In this document: piece by piece, positions 14,428-27,700 of the stretch
Layout of the letters: the number at the start of each line of letters is the position of its first letter
How positions within the stretch are numbered: the stretch's first letter is position 1
Source of the DNA: Beta vulgaris subsp. vulgaris
Lineage: Eukaryota; Streptophyta; Magnoliopsida; Caryophyllales; Amaranthaceae
Assembly (NCBI RefSeq): GCF_026745355.1
Contig: NC_079202.1
Span: forward strand, 39,888,543 to 39,952,542
DNA: 64,000 nucleotides
Reading direction: 5' to 3'
Program-made: the position numbers and the translations under genes
The notes under the pieces: generated by a model
Seen by the model: only the letters and a program-made list of their open reading frames with translations
The model's database searches: none
Told to the model about the DNA's origin: nothing

Positions 14428-16676
14428 AGTAATAGCCCTGTTTTTAAGCGCAATTATTTAAACGTTAAATATATTTATTAAGTTAATTATGTTCCGAAAA
14501 TCTTATTTTTATTGAGTTGTGGAGTATGAATTTTATTTGTCGTTCTTATCTTTGTTATATTAATTTTATGAAGTTGTTATTATATTATTTTATATATCGC
14601 GTTTAGTGAGCAACTTATTGATTTGTATTTATCCGATTAGGAAACTAAAGTTGGTCCTCCTTTATATTCCTTTTAATATCTAATTTTGGAAACCCAAATC
14701 TCCTGTTTCCTTTTCTAGTCGGTCGGTTAGATAACACCAAGCAAAAACCCAATTTCATTTTCTCTCTCTCCCGTGTCTTCTATTCCCAAAACCCCAAACC
14801 CCAATATTTTTCTCTCTCTCTCTCCCCGTGAGAACCTAAACTCCTAAAACCCTTTCTTCCTCTCTCATCTCATCTCGTCGGTTGCTGCCGGAGCTCAGCC
14901 CTCCGGCCTCGCCGGTGTTTTAAGTCCGTCGGAGCCGCATCGAACAACCGCAACTTTGTGTCGCTGCTGTTCTTCCGTTTGCTCTCTTCACCGTTCGCAT
15001 CTCCCTCTTTCGTTCGATTGTTCTGCCGTAGACCCGAGGTTCGTCACCCGCGTCGCCACCCCGTCTGGCTGGAGCTTTCTCCTCTCTTCCGTCGCACGGT
15101 CGACTCCTTGGTTGTCTCGCTGTTGTTGGTGATTATGCTGCTGGGTTGCTGTTGCCCTATTCTTCTCTCTCCCCTCTGTCTTGCGACCACTGCCTGGTGT
15201 CGTTATGGTTGTTTTGTTGTTGTTGCTGCTGCTGTTTTGCTTCGCACCACGGTGAGCTCTGCTCCCTCTCCCTTGTTTGTCCCTGCTCAACAGAGCAGAG
15301 GCATAATATACCTATTCCTCTTGTTTCTTATTTTTCTATTTGTTAATTGATTCCAAGTTGTTGTTGTCATTGTTGTGCTGTTGTTATTGTTGTTATTCTA
15401 TTGGATTGTTGTAGTAGTTATTGGTGGTTGTTTTGTTTTTATGGTACTGTTGTGGTTGGAGTTATTGTTGGTCCTGGAGGTCTTAGTGTTGTTGTTGTTA
15501 TGATTGTTTGTGGTTGATGCTGCTGTTGTAGTTGTGGTGGTCGTTGGTGTGGTTGTGCTGATTGGTGGTGTGGTTGTATGTTGGTTAGAATTGTGATTAT
15601 TGGATGGCAAGTTCAGTTTACATAAGCTGTAATTAGGGAGTTGAATGATAACTGTATGTAGATTTTATGTTGAGAAGGCGTTATTCTTCTGTGTCCTAAA
15701 TCTATTAGTTTGAGAATTGAGTAATTAAGGTTATTGTCATAAAGCATCTGTAAATTAGGAATTAGTTATGGTCTCGCTCTGCAGTTTAGATTAGTTTAAG
15801 AATAGTTATTAATTATCAATATTGTTGTGAGGTGATTGTGATTGTGGAGTTCAAGTGAGAGCTGGTGATCAAATTGTCGATGGACTTGGAGGTTCATTAG
15901 TAGAGAATTGAATTGCATTTCAGGTAACTTTTATGTTCAGTAAAATTATTTACTCATGCCCATGTGTGTTTGGATCTCTATTTTATTTTTGATACTTAAG
16001 TTCGTACTATGGCCATAGTTATGAATGTTATATGATTTGATTCTGGAAACGTTATTCGATGAATATGAATATGCAACTGTTTTGCTGGCTTAGTTTATGA
16101 ACTGAAAATAGAAAGTGGGCAAGGTATGGGTGGAGGACGATTACTCTTTGACCTGATACGGTCGGCTACGCTCCATAACGCACCTTGGGGGTAGTATTGC
16201 TGGGCTCCATAACGAACCTTGGAGGCAGTGTTTGTCCTTTGTCCAAACCCTATACTTGCCACTGATTGTTTAAGAGAATGAGCTATGCCCGCGTTGTAAT
16301 GAAAAGGAAATGATTTAAGAAATAAAATGTTTATAACGGGTTGAAGTAAAGGTTACGAGTTTTCCACTCATTTTGGAATTGTGTTTGTTTTGTATTTTCT
16401 TCTCTGAATTTGCAGGTTTGATATACAGAGCTCGGAATTCGAAGTGGATCAAGATTAAGGTGTCATAGTGGCTTAAGGATTAAGCTTGTATTTTAGATAG
16501 TCGGTTTGAGAATAGTTATTGATATTTTCGATGTATAAAATTTGGGAATATTGGTTGATGTATTGGTGTAATTAAGGATGTTTTTCCGCTGCGAAGTTAA
16601 TTTGTTTAGGAGTTGAATTCTAGCTTATGGTTGTCGAATGTGTTTCATTAGCAGCTCAGAAGAGCGGGCTGTTACA
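14428..16676 (+). mobile_element. Solo LTR, 2.2 kb (second of tandem pair)
   Basis: A 2249-bp LTR starts AGTAATAGCCCTG, with the expected first T replaced by A, and ends GCGGGCTGTTACA. TCAAC precedes it (14423-14427) and follows it (16677-16681), so three identical 5-bp target copies bracket two LTRs. Its first 300 or so bases, through the AAACTAAAGTTGGTCCTCC stretch near 14640, are nearly identical to the minus-strand LTR at 281-4425. Its last 700 bp match the LTR at 12386-14422. No internal domain is present. The 130-codon frame at 14958-15350 is leader-like, is overlapped by frames on the other strand and matches no protein I recognise. Confidence 0.83.
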
Positions 16677-16681
16677 TCAAC

Positions 16682-19600
16682 GAATTCAGCTTTAGAGCTC
16701 ACGAACCCCTAAGAAATGGTAAAAAAAACCATTCAGGCTTTGAATCACTCAATTCTGATATCCGAGCTATGAGTTAGGCCCAAATTGTGATTTTGGGCCA
16801 ATATGAGCATGAAACAGACGCGAAAAATTGAACTTCAACGAATTCAGCTTTTGAGCTCACGAACCCCTTAGAAATGGTAAAAAAAATTTCAGGCTTTTCA
16901 ATCGCTCAATTTTGATGTCCGAGCTAGGAGTTAGTCCCAAATTACAATTTTGAGCCAAAATGAGAAGGACACTGATGCGAAAAATTGGGCTGCAAGGAAT
17001 TCAGCTTCTGAGCTCACGAACCCCTCAGATATGGTAAAAAAAACATGTCAGGCTTTGGAATCACTCAATTCTGATGTCCGAGATAGGAGTTAGTCCCAAA
17101 TTACAATGTTGGGCCAAGATGATCAGGAAACAGACACGAAAAATCGAACTTTAACGAATTCAGCTTTTGAGCTCACGAACCCCTAAGAAATGGTAAAAAA
17201 AACAATTCAGGCTTTTGAATCGCTCAATTCAAATGTCCGGGCTAGGAGTTAGGCCCAAATTAGGATTTTGGGCCAAGATGAGCATGAAACGGACACGAAA
17301 AATCGGACTTCAACGAATTCAGCTTCTGAGCTCACGAACCCCTTAGAAAAGGTAAAAAAAACATTTAGGCTTTTAAATCGCTCAATTCTGATGTCCGAGC
17401 TAGGAGTGAGGTCCAAATTACAATGATGGGCCAAGATGAGCAGGAAACAGACACGAAAAATCAGACATCAATGAATTCAGCTTTTGAGTTCACGTACCCC
17501 TAAGAAATGGTTAAAAAACAATTCAGGCCTTGGAATCGCTCAATTCTAATGTCCGAGCTAGGATTTAGCCCAAATTACGATTTTAGGCCAAGATGAGCTT
17601 GAAACGGACGCGAAAAATCGGACTTCAACGAATTCAGCGTCTGAGCTCACGAACCCCTTAGAAATGGTAAACAAAACATGTCAAGCTTTGGAATCGCTCA
17701 TTTCTGATGTCCGAGATAGGAGTTAGGCCCAAATTACGATGTCGGGCCAAGATGAGCAGGAAACAGACACGAAAAATCGTACTTCAACGAATTCAGCTTC
17801 TGAGCTCACGAACCCTTTAGAAATGATAAAAAACAATTCAGGCTTTTGAATCGCTCAATTCTAATGTCCGAGCTAGGTGTTAGGCCCAAATTACAATTTT
17901 GGGCCAAGATGAGTATGAAACGGACGCGAAAAATCGGACTTCAACGAATTCAGCTTTTGAGCTCACGAACCCCTTAGAAATGGTAAAAAAATATTTCAGG
18001 CTTTTCAATCGCTCAATTTTGAGGTCCGAGCTAAGAGTTAGTCCCAAATTACAATTTTGAGCCAAAATGAGAAGGACTCTGACGAGAAAAATTGGGCTGC
18101 AAGGAAATCAGCTTCTGAGCTCACGAGCCCCTTAGAAATGGTAAAAAAAAAATGTCAGGCTTTGCAATCGCTCAATTCTGATGTCTGAGATAGGAGTTAG
18201 GCCCAAATTACGAGGTTGGGCCAAGATGAGCATGAAACAAACACGAAAAATCGTACTTGAATGAATTCAGCTTCTGAGCTCACGAACCTTTTAGAAATGA
18301 TAAAAAAACAATTCAGGCTTGTGAATCGCTCAATTCTAATGTCCGAGCTAGGATTTAGGGCCAAATTACGATTTTGGGCCAAGATGAGCATGAAACGGAC
18401 GCGAAAAATCGGACTTCAACAAATTAAGCTTCTGAGCTCACGAACCCCATAGAAATGGTAAAAAAACATGTCAGGCTTTGGAATCGCTCAATTCTGATGT
18501 CCGAGATAGGAGTTAGGCCCAAATTACGATGTTCGGCCAAGATGAGTAGGAAACACACACGAAAAATCGTACTTCAACGAATTCAGCTTCTGAGCTCACG
18601 AACCCTTTAGAAATGATAAAACACAATTCAGGCTATTGAATCGCTCAATTCTAATGTCCGAGCTAGGAGTTAGTCCCAAATTACGATTTTGGGCCAAGAT
18701 GAGCATAAACGGACGCGAAAAACTGGACTTCAACAAATTCAACTTCTTTGCTCACGAACCTAGAAATGGTAAAAAAAGATTTCAGACTTTTGAATCGCTC
18801 TATTTCGAGGTCGGAGCTAGGACTTATTCCCAAATTACAATTTTGAGCCAAGATGAGAAGGACACTGACGCGAAAAATTGGGCTGCAAAGAATTCAACTT
18901 CTGAGCTCACGAACCCCTTAGAAATGGTAAAAAAAACATGTCAGGCTTTGGAATCGCTGAATTCTGATGTCCGAGATAGGAGTTAGGCCCAAATTACGAT
19001 GTTGGGCCAAGATGAGCAGGGAACAAACACGAAAAATCATACATGAATGAATTCAACTTCTGAGCTCACGAACCCCTAAGAAATGTGAAAAAAACCATTC
19101 AGGCTTTTGAATCGCTCAATTATGATGTCCGAGCTAGGAGATAGGCCTAAATTACGATTTTGGGCCAAGCTGAGCATGAAACGGACGCGAAAAATTGGAC
19201 TTCAACGAATTCAGTGTCTGAGCTCACGAACCCCATTGAAATGGGAAAAAAAACATGTCAAGCTTTGGAATCGCTCAATTCTGATGTCCGAGAAAGGAGT
19301 TAGGCCCAAATTACGATGTTGGGCCAAGATGAGCATGAAACGGACACGAAAAATCGGACTTCAACGAATTCAGCTTCTGAGCTCACGAACCCTTAGAAAT
19401 GGTAAAAAAAACATTTAGGCTTTTGAATCGCTCAATTCTGATGTCCGAGCTAGGAGTTAGGTCCAAATTACAATGATGGGCCAAGATGAGCAGGAAACAG
19501 ACACGAAAAATCAGACTTCAATGAATTCAGCTTTTGAGTTCATGTACCCCCAAAAAATGGTAAAAAAACAATTCAGGCCTTGGAATCGCTCAATTCTAAT

Positions 19601-19998
19601 GTCCGAGCTAGGATTTAGGCCCAAATTATGATTTTGGGCCACGATGAGCATGAAACGGACGCGAAAAATCGGACTTCAGCGTCTGAGCTCACGAACCCCT
19701 TAGAAATGGTAAACAAAACATGTCAAGCTCAAGAATCGCTCAATTCTGATGTCCGAGATAGGAGTTAGGCCCAAATTACGATGTTGGGCCAAGATGAGCT
19801 GGAAACAGAAACGAAAAATCGTACTTCAACGAATTCGGCTTTTGAGCTCACGAACCCTTTAGAAATGATAAAAACAATTCAGGCTTTTGAATCGCTCAAT
19901 TCTAATGTCCGAGCTAGGTGTTAGGCCCAAATTACGATTTTGGGCCAAGATGAGCATGAAACGGACGCGAAAAATTGGACTTCAACGAATTCAGCTTT
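16682..19998. repeat. 158-bp satellite, block 3 (about 21 copies)
   Basis: Continuation of the same array with A, B and C monomers. It includes the distinctive B variant GTTCGGCCAAGATGAGTAGG (about 18531), also seen at about 4932, 31257 and 33467. The block ends at GCTTT (19994-19998), the target duplication of the next LTR element. Confidence 0.97.
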
Positions 19999-22900
19999 TG
20001 TAACAGGCTTGTTTTTAAAAGCGTTTATTTAAAAGGTAATCATAGTTAATAATATAATTATTTTTCGGATACTCTTATTTTATTTGAGTTGGAGTATGGA
20101 TATTTATCTTGTCGTATTTGTAATATATTTATTTGTTTAATTTAATGAAGTTATTTATATTATATATTTTGGATTTTAGTTATTTAAATCATTTGAGTAG
20201 TATTTGTCGAAAGTTCCGAACTAGAGTTGGTTTATTCTAGATGAACAAAACCCAAATCCAAACCCACCCCCTTTGTCGGTTTAGTGATAAGCCAAAAGGC
20301 CACCTCTTAGCTCTTCTTTCTCCTTCTCGGGTATTCCAAACCCCAAACCCAATTTTCCCTCTCTTCCGTGAAACCCAAAACACAGCCCCTCGAACTTCCC
20401 CTCTCGCCTGCGCTCTTGCCTCACCGGCGTTACCTAAGCTCGCCGGTGTTACCCAATCTCGCCGGAACTTGTCGCCTGCTGTCGCTACAACTCTCTGGTT
20501 TCTCTCTCTCTCCTGTGTTCGTATTTCGTCGCGGCGGTGTTGCTCGCAAGCCATCGCGGGTGTTGTTGCTGCTGTCGCCTGTGTTTCTCTCTCCTCCCTC
20601 GAAACTCTCTCTCTTATCATCGCGCATTTGTTGTGCCGCTAGTACTGTCGTGTTGCTGTTGCTCGTGTTCCCCTGTTTTGATGTTGTTGCTGCGTCGGTG
20701 ATGTTGGGCGATTGGTGTCACCACCGCGCCGCCGCTGTCGGTACTAACCCCTCTTTTGAATTGGTTTTTGTTCTAATTAAAGTTCATAATTTCATTACTA
20801 TGTTAATTATGAATTGTTTAGTGATTGATCATGTGAATAGTTATGTTGAACAATTGTTCTATGTTTAAACTAAAAAAGCCAATGGTGTTGTTGATATGTT
20901 GTTATGATGGCAGTTGTGTTGTTGTTGAGTTGTTGTTGCTGCGTTGTCATTATTGTTGTTGTGCTGATGAAATTGTGACGGAGTTGTTGTGGATTCATTA
21001 TTGTTGTGGTGGTGGTGTTGTTATTGGTTTGAATTCTAAGGACACTAAAATATCAATTTTGATTATTTGTAAAACAAAAGAAGTTTGTAGATTAGTTTGG
21101 GTATTGAAGCCTAGGTGGATCATGTCAATTGTATCTTCTAATAGTTATCACATCCGTTTCTTGTTGCTTGAATAAGGTTATTAAGCTAAGATGAGTTGGT
21201 ATTACTTGATGTTAGTAAGTTAATTAAAGACAACACAAAAGGATAGCAAATTGGGATTGTTACCTGCTGAGTAAGTTATATAGTTGGAATTGGACCAATA
21301 AAAGTAGTTAGTTTGACGAAGGACGGAATTGGAATAAAATGAGTTAGTAAGAGGTAATACAAATATCTTTAGCTTTAATGTTGATAGAGAGTTACCAACA
21401 ATTGTGTTAATAACATAGAGTTAATCTCGAGTAGTTTTGTAACTCATAAGTTCATTAGTAAAGTTTATATGTAAATATACCTCGGTTAATGTGATCCGAA
21501 AATACCTCATAAATGGATTAATATAGTAGTTAGAACACACATTTACAGTTAGTAAAAGGGAATTAGGATGCTCATTTCCTTTGGTAATACTTACCAAGTA
21601 AATCTAGTAGTTCAGTAACTACTTTTATTTGGTTAATGTTCTAAAGTATACTATTAACCACTTCTCTATTAAATGATTAAGAGTGGAGTTAGTTAAAGTC
21701 AACTTGTGAGAGACTCACTTGAATTGACTCCTAAATAAAAGATGCGAGTTGGTTAGAGCTAGAAATAGTTTTGTTAAAAATCAACTAATTCTCACTAGTA
21801 ATGAGGATACTGGAGATAGTTTAACAAACCGTAGACTAGACTACGGAGATGGTGTTCCTAAATGGGTTTATTGTTGATCACATTAATTAGAATTTAGCTA
21901 ATGGTATGACTAGAATCATATCCAGTCACTTAAATCTAACTTTGATTGGTGAACCTCGAGTTAAGGAGTTTGAGTTAACTCTCCTTAGTTAATTCTAAGA
22001 GAGAGACCTATGGTAATTGTTGGTGCTTGATAACGGTTGTTATCATCGTTGAGTTAAATGTCGATTAGTAATCATGAAGTCTAAAGGGAGTATAAACTAT
22101 TTACATACAAAAGTATGAGGTAGTGCGTAAGTGGTTCAGTAACTCTCCTTAGTTAATTCTAAGAGAGAGACATAGGTATGGTAAGTGTTGCCATGACTTG
22201 ATAACGAATAGTATTATCAAGATGAATATAGATTGATAAGTATGAAAAGAGAAGTAGTATGAACTATCTATACGCAAAAGTATGTGATGTGTGGAATTGG
22301 GTTAGTAACTCTTGCTAGTTAATTCTAGCTGAGAGACCTATTGTCACTATGGTTGGTATTTTACAGAATATGATTGGTTACTTGTGTGGTAAGTATGTTT
22401 TATAATTGTAATTGAGTTGAACCGAAATGCATAACTATATTGGCCTGGAAATATATACTTAAGCAATTATAACTCTCTAAGAAGAAGCCTTGCTTCTTGT
22501 TCAATGATTGTCAAGGATTACTATAACTATGGAATAGTTCTAAGAATGGCGATTGAGTTATGAACGATAATTGAAAGGAATCTGAAAGGGGAAAGTAGCC
22601 TCGTCTGAGTCGACGGATGAGGTGACATGAACAGTGCCCCATGGACTGTGAACCTTGGGGGCCCCGCAGGGAAACCTGCCCATTGCTCTGTGGGGAGATA
22701 ATCGGGCGTTATATCAGGTAATGTGAAACCTGTGGATGGCTGATGAAATCAGCGGAAAAATGTACTCCGGACTAGTTGCGGTTATTGACCAAAAGTAAAG
22801 CGAATGGTTGGTGACGACCCCCACTGTCGGAGTGTAAGCTTTGTCTCCTCCGCCGCGTTCTCTTTCCCCCTAGTTAAAAAGGAATGTTATCTCAGAGTAT

Positions 22901-24186
22901 GAAAGTTATATCGATAATGGATTCCCGATAAGGAATCGTATCGTGCTAAGTTGTTTCGATATTGGATTCCCGATAAGGAATCATATCAGGTAAGTAATGA
23001 ATGTTTATTCAATATATGAATATGAATATCGATATTGGTTTCCTGATAAGGAGGCATATCATGGTAAGTGATAACGTTAGATTCCCGATAAGGAATCGTA
23101 TCTTGTTGTGTGGATTCCTGATGAGGAATCGTATCTCGTTATTGGATTCCCGATAAGGAATCATTATGATGAAAGTTGTTGTGTTATTTATTGCCTTTGT
23201 GTAGGACGGTATAGGAGAATGATTGATAGAGTATGAAAACATAAGTTTGGATTTCTGATAAGAAATCAATTAAAGGAAGTAAAGTGTATTATTTATATCA
23301 AAGTTGGTAAACCCATATTCCTTATAAGGGATTGTGATATGTTGAAAGGTTAACTAATTAGTTTCTATATGAGATATGTATCTGTTACAAGATTGTTGGA
23401 AGTCAAGTTATTGGGTTTTACTGTTATGTGAATGATGATGTAATAGAAAAGAAACGATCAGATAAAGCTGTATAAGTATGTTGTCAACATGAGTTGATTT
23501 GATGCATGTTATGACAATGTGATTATGTTGACTACTGAATCGTTTTCAATTAAAAGCCACCAAAGCATGTGTTACTTTTATTTACGGGTTTAGTACTCAG
23601 CTTTGCTGATGTGTGTATGTTGTTTTGTCATTTCTGTGGCCTGTCACTTGGTGGGTGGCAGTATTTTATATGTTTCAGGTTGAAGCCGTGAGTTATTCTT
23701 TTGCAAGTTGAAGGGGATACGAGATGGTGCAGTATTATATTTGTTATTGAAGTGAGGACGCTCCACTTGTAATAGTTAATCGTTTATTTTCTATAATCTA
23801 TTTCTTCAATTAAGAATCGGTAGCTAGTGCTCCTGATTCTCTGTTGGTTGTTGCTCCGTGAAAGCGTTGAGGTTGTTCAACTTTGGGATTTGGAAATATT
23901 TTATAAATTGAAATTGTAACATGTTCATATTATTTTTCGCTTTAGCGTTGTCCTATTTTCAAAGGAAATTCTGCCGGATTTTCTGTAGAAATTTATGGGA
24001 ATAGAGTATGAGAATCAGAGCGTAGTTGCAATAGTTAATTAATTTGAATAGAGTTGGGAATTGAGTCCCACACTCTCCGATGTAGTTCGGTAAGTGTGAT
24101 GGTAATAGTTCGGGTTGTCTCGACCAGAGTCTCTTTTGCTGTGCTTAATCCTCTGTAAGCTGGTCGGGAGAATTCGGGCTGTTACA
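19999..24186 (+). repeat. 5' LTR of non-coding element
   Basis: 4188 bp, TG...CA ends. It contains an AT-rich start, a GC- and CT-rich leader-like stretch (about 20270-20720), GTT-rich simple sequence, duplicated AGTTAATTCTAAGAGAGAGAC motifs (near 21980 and 22150), the dyad repeats at 22920-23171, and a 3' part with TTACGGGTTTAGTACTCAGC (about 23583). The 133-codon frame at 20241-20642 differs in its C-terminus from the equivalent frame in the 3' LTR because of a length change in a CT run, so it is not conserved as protein. Confidence 0.92.
22920..23171. repeat. Dyad repeats GATTCC-CGATAA-GGAATC
   Basis: About six copies of an 18-bp sequence that is itself an inverted repeat (GATTCC, six-base loop CGATAA, GGAATC), at about 22920, 22965, 23038 (variant), 23080, 23113 and 23154. 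Each is followed by GTATC or ATATC. The same cluster occurs in the 3' LTR (about 27692-27935) and, reversed, in the solo LTR (about 1295-1545). The role is unknown. Confidence 0.85.
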
Positions 24187-24753
24187 AGTGGTATCAGAGC
24201 TTGAGTAGTTTTGGACACGCTGTGATCTCCATATCATAGTGTAAGGGTTGAAAAATAGGTTTAATGGATTGACTAAAAAGTTAGGTATAAATGAATCAAG
24301 CCGTATGAGTGTTTGCGCTTACGCGTGCACTATATGAATCCATTTATTTAAATGGGTATTAAGTGTGTATATTTGCTAATGTGTATATTATTATCTTGTT
24401 ATGACTTAATTGTTCTTGGTATTATTTACTTAAAAGTGTGTATTTTGAGAAAGCTTATATGATTTGCGTTATTAAATAAATTTGAAACGAGATCTCTGCA
24501 AATGTGATGATTGAAATCCAATGCCAACAAGTTTGCCCCTTTTTGTTTTCTTTGCTCCTTGATATTGCGAGTCAAGTCGAAGTAAAGATTTTCTTTGCTC
24601 CTTGATTTCGTGAATCAAGTTGAAGTAGAGAACCAAAAGATGATGGTAGAATGGAGGCTGGATGCCTAATATCTTACGACCTTGAGATTTTGATTTTTAG
24701 AGAAAAATTGTTTGCAAGTTTCGAGGACGAAACTTTTGAAAAGGGTGGTAGTA
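24187..24753 (+). other. 567-bp internal region, no coding capacity
   Basis: Runs from the primer site to the purine-rich tract (GAAAAGGGTGGTAG, about 24738-24751). It contains a repeated CTTTGCTCCTTGAT motif (24548 and 24595) and no open frame with a recognisable domain. TCGAGGACGAAACTT (24721-24735) looks like a remnant of a chromovirus pol terminus. Confidence 0.8.
24189..24200 (+). promoter_or_regulatory. tRNA primer-binding site
   Basis: TGGTATCAGAGC starts two bases after the 5' LTR. It is the usual plant retrotransposon primer site complementary to the 3' end of initiator-methionine tRNA. It fixes the orientation of the element as plus strand. Confidence 0.9.
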
Positions 24754-27700
24754 TGTAACAGGCTTGTTTTTAAAAGCGTTTATTTAAAAGGTAATCATAG
24801 TTAATAATATAATTATTTTTCGGATACTCTTATTTTATTTGAGTTGGAGTATGGATATTTATCTTGTCATATTTGTAATATATTTATTTGTTTAATTTAA
24901 TGAAGTTATTTATATTATATATTTTGGATTTTAGTTATTTAAAATCATTTGAGTAGTATTTGTCGAAAGTTCCGAACTAGAGTTGGTTTATTCTAGATGA
25001 ACAAAACCCAAATCCAAACCCACCCCCTTTGTCGGTTTAGTGATAAGCCAAAAGGCCACCTCTTAGCTCTTCTTTCTCCTTCTCGGGTATTCCAAACCCC
25101 AAACCCAATTTTCCCTCTCTTCCGTGAAACCCAAAACACAGCCCCTCGAACTTCCCCTCTCGCCTGCGCTCTTGCCTCACCGGCGTTACCTAAGCTCGCC
25201 GGTGTTACCCAATCTCGCCGGAACTTGTCGCCTGCTGTCGCTACAACTCTCTGGTTTCTCTCTCTCCTGTGTTCGTATTTCGTCGCGGCGGTGTTGCTCG
25301 CAAGCCATCGCGGGTGTTGTTGCTGCTGTCGCCTGTGTTTCTCTCTCCTGCCTCGAAACTCTCTCTCTTATCATCGCGCGTTTGTTGTGCCGCTAGTACT
25401 GTCGTGTTGCTGTTGCTCGTGTTCCCCTGTTTTAATGTTGTTGCTGTGTCGGTGATGTTGGGCGATTGGTGTCACCACCGCGCCGCCCCTGTCGGTACTA
25501 ACCCCTCTTTTGAATTGGTTCTTGTTCTAATTAAAGTTCATAATTTCATTACTATGTTAATTATGAATTGTTTAGTGATTGATCCTGTGAATAGTTATGT
25601 TGAACAATTGTTCTTTGTTTAAACTAAAAAAGCCAATGGTGTTGTTGATATGCTCTTATGATGGCAGTTGTGTTGTTGTTGTGTTGTTGCTGCTGCGTTG
25701 TCATTATTGTTGTTGTGCTGATGAAATTGTGACGGAGTTGTTGTGGATTCATTGTTGTTGTGGTGGTGGTGTTGTTATTGGTTTGAATTCTAAGGACACT
25801 AAAATATCAATTTTGATTATTTGTAAAACAAAAGAAGTTTGTAGATTAGTTTGGGTATTGAAGCCTAGGTGGATCATGTCAATTGTATCTTCAAATAGTT
25901 ATCACATCCGTTTCTTGTTGCTTGAATAAGGTTATTAAGCTAAGATGAGTTGGTATTACTTGATGGTTATTTATTATTACTTGATGTTAGTAAGTTAATT
26001 AAAGACAACACAAAAGGATAGCAAATTGTGATTGTTACCTGCTGAGTAAGTTATATAGTTGGAATTGGACCAATAAAAGTAGTTAGTTTGACGAAGGATG
26101 GAATTGGAATAAAATGAGTTAGTAAGAGGTAATACAAATATCTTTAGTTTTAATGTTGATAGAGAGTTACCAACAATTGTGTTAATAACATAGAGTTAAT
26201 CTCGAGTAGTTTTGTAACTCATAAGTTCATTAGTAAAGTTTATATGTAAATATACCTCGGTTAATGTGATCCGAAAACACCTCATAAATGGATTAATATA
26301 GTAGTTAGAACACACATTTACAGTTAGTAAAAGGGAATTAGGATGCTCATTTCCTTTGGTAATACTTACCAAGTAAATCTAGTAGTTCAGTAACTACTTT
26401 TATTTGGTTAATGTTCTAAAGTATACTATTAGACACTTCTTTGTTAAATGATTAAGAGTGGAGTTAGTTAAAGTCAACTTGTGAGAGACTCACTTGAATT
26501 GACTCCTAAATAAAAGATTCGAGTTGGTTAGAGCTAGAAATAGTTTTGTTAAAAATCAACTAATTCTCACTAGTAATGAGGATACTGGAGATAGTTTAAC
26601 AAACCGTAGACTAGACTACGGAGATGGTGTTCCTAAATGGGTTTATTGTTGATCACATTAATTAGAATTTAGCTAATGGTATGACTAGAATCATATCCAG
26701 TCACTTAAATCTAACTTTGATTGGTGAACCTCGAGTTAAGGAGTTTGAGTTAACTCTCCTTAGTTAATTCTAAGAGAGAGACCTATGGTAATTGTTGTTG
26801 GTGCTTGATAACGGTTGTTATCATCGTTGAGTTTAATGTCGATTAGTAATCATGAAGTCTAAAGGGAGTATAAACTATTTACATACAAAAGTATGAGGTA
26901 GTGCGTAAGTGGTTCAGTAACTCTCCTTAGTTAATTCTAAGAGAGAGACATAGGTATGGTAAGTGTTGCCATGACTTGATAACGAATAGTATTATCAAGA
27001 TGAATATAGATTGATAAGTATGAAAAGAGAAGTAGTATGAACTATCTATACGCAAAAGTATGTGATGTGTGGAATTGGGTTATAACTCTTGCTAGTTAAT
27101 TCTAGCTGAGAGACCTATTGTCACTATGGTTGGTATTTTACAAATATGATTGGTTACTTGTGTGGTAAGTATGTTTTATAATTGTAATTGAGTTGAATCC
27201 GAAATGCATAACTATATTGGCCTGGAAATATATACTTAAGCATTATAACTCTCTAAGAAGAAGCCTTGCTTCTTGTTCAATGATTGTCAAGGATTACTAT
27301 AACTATGGAATAGTTCTAAGAATGGCGATTGAGTTATGAACGATAATTGAAAGGAATCTGAAAGGGGAAAGTAGCCTCGTCTGAGTCGACGGATGAGGTG
27401 ACATGAACAGTGCCCCATGGACTGTGAACCTTGGGGGCCCCAGGGAAACCTGCCCATTGCTCTGTGGGGAGATAATCGGGCGTTATATCAGGTAATGTGA
27501 AACCTGTGGATGGCTGATGAAATCAGCGGAAAAATGTACTCCGGACTAGTCGCGGTTATTGGCCAAAAGTAAAGCGAATGGTTGGGTACGACCCCCACTG
27601 TCGGAGTGTAAGCTTTGTCTCCTCCGCCGCGTTCTCTTTCCCCCTGGTTAAAAGGAATGTTATCTCAGAGTATGAAAGTTATATCGATAATGGATTCCCG

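Noticed and set aside
14958..15350. 130-codon frame in the second 2-kb LTR
   Set aside because: Composition-driven, overlapped by antisense frames, and not shared with the companion LTR.
20241..20868. 133- and 166-codon frames in the giant LTR and matching frames at 24997-25622
   Set aside because: The two LTR copies encode different C-termini after a CT-run length change, and overlapping frames exist on both strands. They are leader-like GC/CT-rich LTR sequence.
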